NCBI GenBank assembly: GCA_947565475.1
Contig: CANOGI010000113.1
Span: 1-7,147, forward strand
Reading direction: 5' to 3'
Length of the DNA: 7,147 bases
Source: an uncultured Eubacteriaceae bacterium
Lineage (GTDB): Bacteria; Bacillota; Clostridia; Lachnospirales; CAG-274
Made by a program: the position numbers and the translations under genes. The notes under the pieces were generated by a model. The model was not told where the DNA came from. It did not search any database and was given only the letters and a program-made list of their open reading frames with translations. Shown piece by piece: positions 1-5,836 of this stretch (within the stretch, counting starts at the first letter, position 1; every line of letters starts with the position of its first letter).

Positions 1-38
1 ACTGTAATTCATATTTATGTGCCATATATACTTGTTTT

Positions 39-52
39 ACTTTAATTAAAGT
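39..52. repeat. 14-base perfect palindrome ACTTTAATTAAAGT
   Basis: The sequence is identical to its reverse complement over all 14 bases, with no spacer. It could be a binding site for a dimeric regulator, or a chance product of very AT-rich DNA. No second copy was noticed in the window. It lies more than 400 bases upstream of the nearest start codon. Confidence 0.3.
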
Positions 53-132
53 TCTCTTGCGATAATATAATCATCACATTTTTGTGGAAAATCACATTTA
101 TAAAACGTACGTGAGATGTTATTTATTTTTCC

Positions 133-161
133 TTGATAAAAAATATTGTAAATGTTATAAT
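133..161 (+). promoter_or_regulatory. Candidate sigma-A promoter, distal to the reductase gene
   Basis: A TTGATA -35 box (133-138) is followed after exactly 17 bases by a consensus TATAAT -10 box (156-161). The TG at 153-154 gives an extended -10 element. This is the best complete promoter match in the leader. Transcription starting near 168 would give a leader of about 310 bases before the reductase start, so it may be an alternative upstream promoter. The surrounding DNA is so AT-rich that chance matches are likely. Confidence 0.4.
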
Positions 162-309
162 AATATAATATATTAAAAACTTGTAATAAGCAATAAAAGA
201 CATTAATTCATTCTGAAACTTTAAAACTGGCAAATTAAGTATGTATTTTGTTATTATTTAAAATTTAATTTTCCTCATAAAATACTTAAAACCTATTAAT
301 TAAAAAGAC

Positions 310-339
310 TTGACACAACAATTTAAAATATTGTAGGAA
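310..339 (+). promoter_or_regulatory. Consensus -35 box with overlapping inverted repeat
   Basis: A perfect TTGACA lies at 310-315. The only candidate -10 box at suitable spacing is poor (TAGGAA at 334-339, 18 bases downstream). The spacer contains an inverted repeat, ACAAT (318-322) and ATTGT (330-334), separated by seven bases. A good -35, a weak -10 and a dyad between them would fit a regulated promoter of the downstream reductase, but each element alone could be chance. Confidence 0.22.
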
Positions 340-405
340 TCTTTAAAATAATTACACTGTATTCATTTAACAAAATATAATGGCAAAAGACATATTTGTA
401 TGACT

Positions 406-433
406 TTTAAATATCTGCAAACAGTACTATAAT
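406..433 (+). promoter_or_regulatory. Candidate proximal promoter of the reductase gene
   Basis: A consensus TATAAT -10 box (428-433) lies 45 bases before the reductase start codon. A partial -35 match, TTTAAA (406-411), sits 16 bases upstream of it. Transcription would begin near 440 and leave a leader of about 40 bases containing the AGGAGA ribosome binding site. The position is ideal, but the -35 box is weak. Confidence 0.4.
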
Positions 434-478
434 ATAAATACAGATACAAAAAACTTTTAGAGATAGGAGAACTGTATA

Positions 479-2020
479 ATGAAAAGCTATTTAGAAGAAT
501 TTAAAAATGAGCTTACTGATTTTTATGATAAAACAGAACAGTTTTATAACAAAGAAATCAGTGTAAAAGAATACAAAAGTTTTTCAGGAAAATACGGCAG
601 TTATGCCCAAAGAGGCGGAAACGCCAGTATGATAAGGCTCCGTATGACCGGCGGAATTCTTACAATTCCAAAATTTAAATACATTGTTGACACAATAAAG
701 AAATACAATATAAATAAGATTCACTTTACAACTTGCGAAACAATTCAGCTTCATAATTTAAATAAAAACGATTTATGTGAAATTATGAATTCCGCTTTTG
801 ATAACGGGATAATAACAATAGGCGGTGGAGGCGATTATCCAAGAAATGTAATGTGCTCCCCTCTCTCCGGCGTGGAATTAAATGAGAATTTTGACGTAAT
901 GCCTTATGCGGAGAAGGCTGCGTCTTACCTCCTTTCTTTCGTAAACTCAGTGAAACTTCCAAGAAAACTAAAAGTTTGTTTCTCAAACTCTCCTAAAAAC
1001 AAAACCCACGCCACATTTCGTGATTTAGGATTTGTCTCAAATAAAGATAAGACTTTCGATGTATACAGCGCGGGCGGATTAGGAAACAATCCCAAAATGG
1101 GTGTATGTGTAGCCAAAAAAACCAATCCTGAAGACATTTTGTATTATATAAAAGCTATGATAATTATGTTTACAAAATATGGTAATTACGAAAGCAGGGC
1201 AAAAGCGAGAACACGATATATGCAAGACACTCTCGGAGTTGAGAACTATATAGATGAATATAATAAAATCCTTGAAAAAATAAAATCAGAAGAAGATTTA
1301 AAAATCGATGTCCAATCTAAAAACATCTCAAAAAGAGGTATCCCTAAAGATATTGAGTCAGATATTATTATAAAGCAAAAGCAAGAAGGTCTTTACGCTT
1401 TTAGGTACCACCCCATAGGAGGTACACCCACAATCGAAAACTTTATAAATTTATATGACACAATAAAAGATTTTAAAGATGTTGAGGTAAGAATCTCACC
1501 GGAAGAGGAATTATATATAATAAACTGTACCGCTGAGGAAATCGAAAAAATTTCAGATACTATAACAGACAACGCGAAAAATATTTTTGAAACCTCTGTA
1601 GCCTGTATAGGAAATTCCATTTGTCAGGTAGGTTTAAGAGATTCTCAGTCTCTTATTAAAAAATTATCTGAGGAAACAAGAAAACACAATTTTAAAAATA
1701 AAACCTTGCCTCAAATTCATATCTCGGGGTGTCCCTCTTCCTGCGGAACTCACCAAATAGGAATAATCGGTTTTCATGGAACGGCAAAAGTAATTGATAA
1801 AGTGCCTCAACCTGCCTTTTTCCTCCATATAAGGGGAAATGAACGTAGATATGAGGAGAAGTTCGGAAAAATCTTAGGTGTAATTCTTGAAAAGGATATT
1901 CCCGATTTCATAGTTGAACTTGGAAAAGCTGTTGAAAAAGAAGACACAACCTTTGAAAACTGGCTTGATAACAACGAGGATAACTTTAATAAAATCGCTG
2001 AAAAATATATACAAAAATAA
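479..2020 (+). CDS. Siroheme/[4Fe-4S] nitrite/sulfite reductase
   Basis: Predicted cytoplasmic enzyme for six-electron reduction of nitrite to ammonia or sulfite to sulfide, probably with ferredoxin as donor. The 513 residues match the full-length, internally duplicated family. A first ferredoxin-like half spans about 45-110 and a second about 303-360. The siroheme/cluster cysteines are all present: C376-x5-C382 and C418-x3-C422, the second pair in GCPSSCG. Basic residues that bind the anion in sulfite reductases are also visible: R53 or R55 in RLRMTGG, R122 in RNVMC, and K163 and K165 in PRKLK. The first-half motif that normally reads TTRQ is TTCE here (84-87). AGGAGA at 465-470 lies eight bases before the ATG. 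There are no signal peptide, membrane segments, or flavoprotein or siroheme-synthesis neighbours. Substrate choice between nitrite and sulfite cannot be settled from the sequence, so no symbol is given. Family assignment is secure. Confidence 0.9.
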   Translation: MKSYLEEFKNELTDFYDKTEQFYNKEISVKEYKSFSGKYGSYAQRGGNASMIRLRMTGGILTIPKFKYIVDTIKKYNINKIHFTTCETIQLHNLNKNDLCEIMNSAFDNGIITIGGGGDYPRNVMCSPLSGVELNENFDVMPYAEKAASYLLSFVNSVKLPRKLKVCFSNSPKNKTHATFRDLGFVSNKDKTFDVYSAGGLGNNPKMGVCVAKKTNPEDILYYIKAMIIMFTKYGNYESRAKARTRYMQDTLGVENYIDEYNKILEKIKSEEDLKIDVQSKNISKRGIPKDIESDIIIKQKQEGLYAFRYHPIGGTPTIENFINLYDTIKDFKDVEVRISPEEELYIINCTAEEIEKISDTITDNAKNIFETSVACIGNSICQVGLRDSQSLIKKLSEETRKHNFKNKTLPQIHISGCPSSCGTHQIGIIGFHGTAKVIDKVPQPAFFLHIRGNERRYEEKFGKILGVILEKDIPDFIVELGKAVEKEDTTFENWLDNNEDNFNKIAEKYIQK

Positions 2021-2030
2021 TTTTATATTC

Positions 2031-2068
2031 TTTATATATTCGGCGGTTAAATCCGCCGAATATATAAA
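2031..2068 (+). terminator. Strong stem-loop after the reductase gene
   Basis: A perfect 16-base-pair inverted repeat (2031-2046 with 2053-2068) encloses the loop TTAAAT. The stem is GC-rich near the loop (CGGCGG/CCGCCG) and AT-only at its base. It begins 10 bases after the reductase stop codon, so it probably ends or protects the 3' end of that transcript. No clear run of T follows, so it is not a textbook rho-independent terminator. Confidence 0.5.
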
Positions 2069-2082
2069 CCATCTAAAATAAC

Positions 2083-2099
2083 GGCGATATATAATCGCC
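2083..2099 (+). repeat. Second short stem-loop downstream of the reductase gene
   Basis: GGCGAT (2083-2088) and ATCGCC (2094-2099) form a six-base-pair stem around the five-base loop ATATA. It lies 14 bases after the larger hairpin. No T-run follows. It may back up transcript termination or act as an RNA stability element. Confidence 0.35.
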
Positions 2100-2106
2100 C
2101 TATGTC

Positions 2107-2117
2107 AAACACTGTTT
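2107..2117. promoter_or_regulatory. Operator-like palindrome, distal copy, upstream of aroB
   Basis: AAACACTGTTT is a palindrome around one central base (AAACA-N-TGTTT). With the next two bases, its 13-base sequence 2107-2119 is the exact reverse complement of 2172-2184, the proximal copy. The two centres (2112 and 2179) are 67 bases apart. A pair of identical dyads before a gene is typical of a dimeric repressor with two operators. The regulator is not recognised. Confidence 0.4.
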
Positions 2118-2171
2118 AACCTGTATATAAATGTCTAATAACTATTTTACACATTAAATTCTATAAATCTC

Positions 2172-2186
2172 TTAAACAGTGTTTAA
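2172..2186. promoter_or_regulatory. Operator-like palindrome, proximal copy, upstream of aroB
   Basis: TTAAACAGTGTTTAA is a perfect 15-base palindrome around a central G, ending 35 bases before the aroB start codon. It shares its AAACA-N-TGTTT core with the copy at 2107-2117. In RNA the two copies could instead pair as a 13-base-pair stem closing a 52-base loop. The spacing to aroB would suit repression of aroB-lspA transcription. No convincing -35/-10 pair was found nearby. Confidence 0.45.
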
Positions 2187-2201
2187 TATAAAAATGTGTA
2201 C

Positions 2202-2208
2202 AAAGGAG
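2202..2208 (+). promoter_or_regulatory. aroB ribosome binding site with long spacing
   Basis: AAAGGAG is the only good Shine-Dalgarno match before aroB. It lies 13 bases before the ATG at 2222, compared with seven or eight for most other genes in the window. No other plausible start codon lies closer, and the protein alignment supports 2222. The long spacer may lower translation. Confidence 0.6.
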
Positions 2209-2221
2209 ATTCTAATAAAAA

Positions 2222-3310
2222 ATGGATACACTTTTTGTAAAAACAAAGCAATATCAATCGGAATATCCTATTTTTATAAAAGACGATTTCAGTTCTCTTG
2301 AAAAAGCTTTTAACGACGCCGGATTCGCCGGAAAAAAAGTCTGCGTTATAACAGACAGCAACACTAAAAAACTTTATCTTGACATAATAACAGAAATATC
2401 AAAAAAATGTTTTTCTGAAGTTTTTGAATATAGTTTTGAAGCAGGCGAAAAAAGCAAAACTCTTGATACAATAATCGAGTTTTATAAATTTTTCACACAA
2501 AAGGGACTTGACAGAAAATCTATTATAATAGCTCTTGGCGGTGGGGTTGTCGGCGATATGGCAGGATTTGCGGCGGCTACTTATATGCGAGGAATAAAAT
2601 TCGTTCAAATTCCCACAACTTTGCTTTCTCAGGTAGACAGTAGCGTTGGCGGAAAAGTCGGTGTTGACTTTTTAGGAAATAAAAATATGATAGGGGCCTT
2701 TTACCAGCCAGAGTTTGTCTATATAAATATAAAAACCTTAAATACCCTTCCATATGAGCAAGTAGCGGCTGGTATGGCGGAAGCGATAAAATACGGATAC
2801 ATAATAGATAAAGATTTTCTCGATTATTTTAAAAATAATATGGAAAAAATAAAAAAACTATCGGCAAAAGAAATAAAACAAGTAATTTATACTTCCTGCA
2901 AAGCAAAAGCTTATGTGGTTTCCGAAGATGAGAAAGAATCCGGACTTCGTGAGATTTTAAACTTCGGGCATACCTTTGGGCATTCCATAGAGTCGCTTTC
3001 AGACTTTAGGCTTCTTCATGGAGAATGTGTCGCTGTCGGTATAATATCAGCATTAAAGCTCTCTTTGGACAGAGGATATATAAATCAGACAGACTTAAAG
3101 TTCGCTGAAAAACTTTTTGAGTTTTTTGAGCTTCCAACAAATGTCACAGACTTTGATAAAGAAAAAATCTTTAAACAAATGTTTTCTGATAAAAAAACTA
3201 AGAACAATAAATTAAACATTGTGCTTTTGAAAAAAATCGGTTCCGCTTACACTGAGAAAAATATCAACGACCAAGAAGTTTTAAAAGCGATAGAATATAT
3301 CGTAAAATAG
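2222..3310 (+). CDS. aroB: 3-dehydroquinate synthase
   Basis: Second enzyme of the shikimate pathway. It converts 3-deoxy-D-arabino-heptulosonate 7-phosphate to 3-dehydroquinate in the cytoplasm, using bound NAD and a divalent metal such as zinc. The 362 residues are the normal bacterial length. The NAD-binding glycine loop is GGGVVGD at 106-112. PTTLLSQVDSSVGGK at 131-145 and NKNMIGAF at 153-160 are family signatures. The metal ligands expected from the Aspergillus enzyme are E187 in GMAEAIK, H250 in NFGHTFGH and H266 in LHGECVAVG, with H254 also conserved. Nothing essential appears to be missing. lspA begins 22 bases after the stop with its own ribosome binding site, so the two genes are probably one operon. 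No other aromatic pathway genes are in the window. The upstream gap carries paired palindromes that may control expression. Confidence 0.96.
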   Translation: MDTLFVKTKQYQSEYPIFIKDDFSSLEKAFNDAGFAGKKVCVITDSNTKKLYLDIITEISKKCFSEVFEYSFEAGEKSKTLDTIIEFYKFFTQKGLDRKSIIIALGGGVVGDMAGFAAATYMRGIKFVQIPTTLLSQVDSSVGGKVGVDFLGNKNMIGAFYQPEFVYINIKTLNTLPYEQVAAGMAEAIKYGYIIDKDFLDYFKNNMEKIKKLSAKEIKQVIYTSCKAKAYVVSEDEKESGLREILNFGHTFGHSIESLSDFRLLHGECVAVGIISALKLSLDRGYINQTDLKFAEKLFEFFELPTNVTDFDKEKIFKQMFSDKKTKNNKLNIVLLKKIGSAYTEKNINDQEVLKAIEYIVK

Positions 3311-3332
3311 GATATAATAAAGGAGAAAAAGT

Positions 3333-3815
3333 ATGTTTTATATTTTGCCAATTATATCATGTATAATTCTTATAGCTATTGACCAAATAATAAAATACTT
3401 TATCGTTTTGAATTTTTATGATGGCGGAAATCTTGAAATAATAGACAATTTTTTTTATCTTACTTATACCGGAAACGCCGGAGCCGCATGGGGAATTTTT
3501 AGCGGGGCGAGAATTTTCTTTCTCGTGGCGACTTTAATTGTTATATCTTTTATAATAGTTTATTATATAAAAATGCCGAAAACGAAAAATACGAAATGGA
3601 TGAGAATCGCTCTTGTTTTAATAACATCAGGAGCAATAGGAAATTTTATTGACAGACTCTTTAGAGACGGCGGAAAAGTAGTAGATATGTTTCACTTAAC
3701 CTTTTGGGGGTATTACAGCTTTCCTGTTTTCAATTTCGCTGATATATTAATTGTATCCGGCGCCGTTTTATTGGCTATAGTTATTTTTTTCTGTAAAGAT
3801 TTAAAAATAAGATGA
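3333..3815 (+). CDS. lspA: Lipoprotein signal peptidase (signal peptidase II)
   Basis: Membrane aspartyl protease that removes the signal peptide from prolipoproteins after lipid attachment to the lipobox cysteine. The protein has 160 residues, normal for the family, with four hydrophobic segments at about 3-25, 60-79, 90-106 and 131-154. Conserved signatures are D17 in the first segment (IDQIIKY), NAGAAWG at 48-54, GNFIDRL at 103-109, and VVDMF and FNFADI around the catalytic aspartates. The likely catalytic pair is D118 and D137, whose 19-residue spacing equals that of D124 and D143 in the Pseudomonas enzyme. AAGGAG at 3320-3325 lies seven bases before the ATG. The gene follows aroB closely and is followed by a terminator, so it is probably the last gene of an aroB-lspA unit. 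The pairing with aroB has no obvious functional link. Confidence 0.96.
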   Translation: MFYILPIISCIILIAIDQIIKYFIVLNFYDGGNLEIIDNFFYLTYTGNAGAAWGIFSGARIFFLVATLIVISFIIVYYIKMPKTKNTKWMRIALVLITSGAIGNFIDRLFRDGGKVVDMFHLTFWGYYSFPVFNFADILIVSGAVLLAIVIFFCKDLKIR

Positions 3816-3856
3816 ACATAACTTTAAAATACTGACAGACTATAAAAAAACAAAAC

Positions 3857-3902
3857 AAGTCGGGAAAAACAACTGTTTTTTTCGGCTTATTTCATTTTTT
3901 TA
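3857..3902 (+). terminator. Rho-independent terminator after lspA
   Basis: A stem of about 15 base pairs, allowing three G-U pairs, forms between 3857-3871 and 3874-3888; the closing pair probably opens to give a four-base loop (AACT). A T-rich tract follows, with an unbroken run of T at about 3895-3901. It begins 41 bases after the lspA stop codon and fits the end of the aroB-lspA transcript. It also separates that unit from the htrA genes. Confidence 0.75.
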
Positions 3903-3924
3903 ATTTCTCAGCACTCAAAAAAAG

Positions 3925-3948
3925 ACCTGTTTTTCCCATATATCAGGT
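3925..3948. repeat. Short inverted repeat between lspA and htrA
   Basis: ACCTG (3925-3929) and CAGGT (3944-3948) can pair across a 14-base loop. The stem is short and no T-run follows on the + strand. It could be a regulator site or a minor RNA hairpin, and may be chance. Confidence 0.2.
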
Positions 3949-3973
3949 GAATTTCAAAAAAAATTAATCATTG

Positions 3974-4016
3974 TTTACATAATAGACATATTTTATTCAA
4001 ATACCTACTGTATACT
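3974..4016 (+). promoter_or_regulatory. Candidate promoter region of the htrA pair
   Basis: The terminator after lspA implies a new promoter here. Visible elements are TTTACA (3974-3979) with TCAAAT 17 bases later (3997-4002), TAGACA (3983-3988), and a TATACT -10-like box (4011-4016) that lacks a -35 box at normal spacing. No single pair is convincing. No CtsR-type tandem heptamer, the known heat-shock operator of many Firmicutes, was found. Confidence 0.25.
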
Positions 4017-4084
4017 AATAACTGTAACAAGAAAAAATAAAAATATTAATAAACATACCAATAAAAATATATCTATAAGTTTTT

Positions 4085-4209
4085 AAGGAGGTCATTACTA
4101 TGAATGAATTTGAGAATAACAACAAACATTTAAATAATGAAAATGAAATTATCGAGAACAGTGAATTAAAGGAGAAAACCACCATGAATAAGTTTGAGAA
4201 TAACAGTGA
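4085..4209 (+). repeat. Diverged in-frame duplication of the htrA start region
   Basis: The segments beginning at 4085 and 4169 are alike at the same 84-base offset throughout. Both start AAGGAG and place an ATG 15 bases later (4100 and 4184). They then encode MNEFENN and MNKFENN, with the bases for FENN identical. Similarity fades after about 40 bases. Because 84 is a multiple of three, both starts are in the same frame. This looks like an old tandem duplication of a translation initiation region. Confidence 0.6.
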
Positions 4210-5746
4210 ATTTTTTAGTGGCGATACTAAAAACGAACCTCTAAAATCAAATAATGTAAACGAACAGCAAGAAAAAAACATAAGTGAAAATCAAGATTCC
4301 GATTATGGCTATCGAGTATATAATTCTGTTGGCTCATCGGTTAATAACATATCTGATGAAAACAATCTAAACAACACAAATAATGTAAACGCTCAAAATA
4401 ATAGTATACCTAATTACTCAGCGCCCATTAACAATAATAAATCATCGGAGACTCAAAACATACCTACACCATATAATCAATCTCAAAACCAATATGACAA
4501 TATGGGTAATAATCAATCCTCAATCAGGTTTATTACGGTAAATAAGAAAAAGAAAAATCATAAATTTGTTAGACGTACCGCTGTAGCCTGTGCCACAATA
4601 GCAATTTTCGGAGGTTCTATAGGCTTTGGCGCTATAATTGGCTCAAAAGCCTCAGAAAATATGCCTATTGAAAACAGCGGCTACTCTGAATTTAAGTTTA
4701 ATAGTATCCCAGAAGCGGAGCAAATGTCAATAAGCGATAATAATGAGATTATTAATATTGTTAAAAATACAAGCAACTCTGTGGTAAATATCTCAATAAC
4801 CGCTCAGCAAACCGACTTTTTCAATAGGATATACGAAGATACAGGCTCCGGCTCTGGCATAATCTATAAAGAGGATAATGAAAAAATTTATATAGTGACA
4901 AATAATCATGTTATAGATGGTGCGACAAGCGTAAATATATCCATAACCGGTAAAGAGCAAATTCCCGCAAAACTTGTTGGAAAAGACGCTCAGTCCGATG
5001 TAGCGGTAATATCGGTGTTAAAATCAGATCTTCAAAAAGCGAATATCCAAAATATAAAAGTCGCCGAATTCGCAGACTCAGACGCTGTTGAGGTAGGTGA
5101 ATATGTTTTAGCTATAGGAAACGCTCTTGGACAAGGAAAAACAGTTACACAGGGAATTATAAGCGCTCAAAACAAACAAGTAAACATCGACGGAAAAAAT
5201 CTCAATGTTTTACAAACAGATGCCGCTATAAATCCAGGAAACAGCGGAGGAGCACTTGTAAACTCAACAGGAAAAATCATAGGAATGAATACCGCTAAGC
5301 TTTCCGGCACAACCGTTGAGGGAACAGGATACGCGCTTCCATCAACAAGCGTGAAAGCAATAGCCGACGAACTTATCGTTAACGGTACAATTTCAAAACC
5401 TTACCTTGGAATATCCGGTTTCACGATGTCAGATGATTTTATGGCTATGTATAATATAACGACAAAGGGCGTGTTCATTAAAGGCGTAGAGGATATGAGC
5501 GCCGCCAGCGCCGCCGGTCTTAAATACAGTGATATTATAACAAGTATAAACGGAACAGCTATTTCCACAATGGAAGAACTATCTAAGGCGATAAGTAAAT
5601 GCAAAGTTGGCGAAAATGTTCAAATAGGAATTATAAGAAACGGAAATCAGCCAATGACAGTTACGGCTACTCTTATGGATATGAATTCCAAATTTTATTT
5701 AAAATTAACATTATGGTCAAATTTTATTCAAATATTCAATGTATAA
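4100..5746 (+). CDS. Membrane-anchored HtrA/DegP-family serine protease
   Basis: Predicted surface quality-control protease that degrades misfolded exported proteins, normally as a trimer. Residues 1-145 form a hydrophilic cytoplasmic tail that is about 28% asparagine. A basic patch (KKKKNHKFVRR) precedes one membrane segment at about 160-182. The trypsin-like domain spans about 215-430 with the full triad H270 (TNNHV), D300 (SDVAV) and S382 (PGNSGGA). One PDZ domain spans about 433-525. The last 23 residues are an unusual aromatic, hydrophobic extension. AAGGAGGT at 4085-4092 lies seven bases before the chosen ATG. An in-frame ATG at 4184 (M29) has its own AAGGAG nine bases upstream and could start a shorter form. 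At 548 residues it is longer than typical HtrA proteins because of the tail. The paralogue follows 90 bases downstream. The family is certain, but orthology to htrA, htrB or degP is not, so no symbol is given. Confidence 0.93.
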   Translation: MNEFENNNKHLNNENEIIENSELKEKTTMNKFENNSEFFSGDTKNEPLKSNNVNEQQEKNISENQDSDYGYRVYNSVGSSVNNISDENNLNNTNNVNAQNNSIPNYSAPINNNKSSETQNIPTPYNQSQNQYDNMGNNQSSIRFITVNKKKKNHKFVRRTAVACATIAIFGGSIGFGAIIGSKASENMPIENSGYSEFKFNSIPEAEQMSISDNNEIINIVKNTSNSVVNISITAQQTDFFNRIYEDTGSGSGIIYKEDNEKIYIVTNNHVIDGATSVNISITGKEQIPAKLVGKDAQSDVAVISVLKSDLQKANIQNIKVAEFADSDAVEVGEYVLAIGNALGQGKTVTQGIISAQNKQVNIDGKNLNVLQTDAAINPGNSGGALVNSTGKIIGMNTAKLSGTTVEGTGYALPSTSVKAIADELIVNGTISKPYLGISGFTMSDDFMAMYNITTKGVFIKGVEDMSAASAAGLKYSDIITSINGTAISTMEELSKAISKCKVGENVQIGIIRNGNQPMTVTATLMDMNSKFYLKLTLWSNFIQIFNV

Positions 5747-5760
5747 TATAAATATGTTAA

Positions 5761-5800
5761 AGGTTAAAGGCTTTTATAATTAATTTCCTTTTTATAACCT
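5761..5800 (+). repeat. Imperfect stem-loop between the two htrA genes
   Basis: AGGTTA (5761-5766) pairs with TAACCT (5795-5800), and AAGG (5767-5770) with CCTT (5787-5790), leaving a four-base bulge and a 16-base loop. No strong T-run follows. It could partly terminate or process the message between the two genes, or be incidental. A TATAAT at 5742-5747, overlapping the first gene's stop codon, has no good -35 partner. Confidence 0.28.
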
Positions 5801-5836
5801 ATATATATTTATATTGGTTTAACGGAGGCTGTTAAT

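Larger units (their letters stand above)
1..478. other. AT-rich non-coding leader region
   Basis: No convincing gene is visible on either strand. The reading frames are broken by frequent stops, and the few ATG codons open only very short peptides without a ribosome binding site. The stretch holds a 14-base palindrome, one good sigma-A-like promoter, a consensus -35 box with an inverted repeat behind it, and a TATAAT box close to the reductase gene. These are listed separately. No rRNA, tRNA or known riboswitch consensus was recognised. Confidence 0.6.

Noticed and set aside
783..1137. Two overlapping minus-strand open frames inside the reductase gene
   Set aside because: They lie wholly within a gene with clear family motifs and show no recognisable protein features.
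2021..2221. T-box riboswitch or other aromatic amino acid attenuator before aroB
   Set aside because: The conserved T-box sequence and a terminator with a T-run are absent. The visible structure is two hairpins and a pair of palindromes.
4015..4281. 88-codon open frame on the minus strand overlapping the start of the first htrA gene
   Set aside because: It is Phe/Ser/Leu-rich, as expected for the reverse strand of Asn-rich coding DNA. It has no recognisable domain and overlaps a well-supported gene, its ribosome binding site and its promoter region.
4589..4591. Cysteine 164 in AVAC of the first HtrA protein as a possible lipobox, tempting because lspA is nearby
   Set aside because: The residue at -3 is alanine, and the cysteine sits at the start of the membrane segment behind a 160-residue tail. 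A lipobox lies at the end of a short N-terminal signal peptide.
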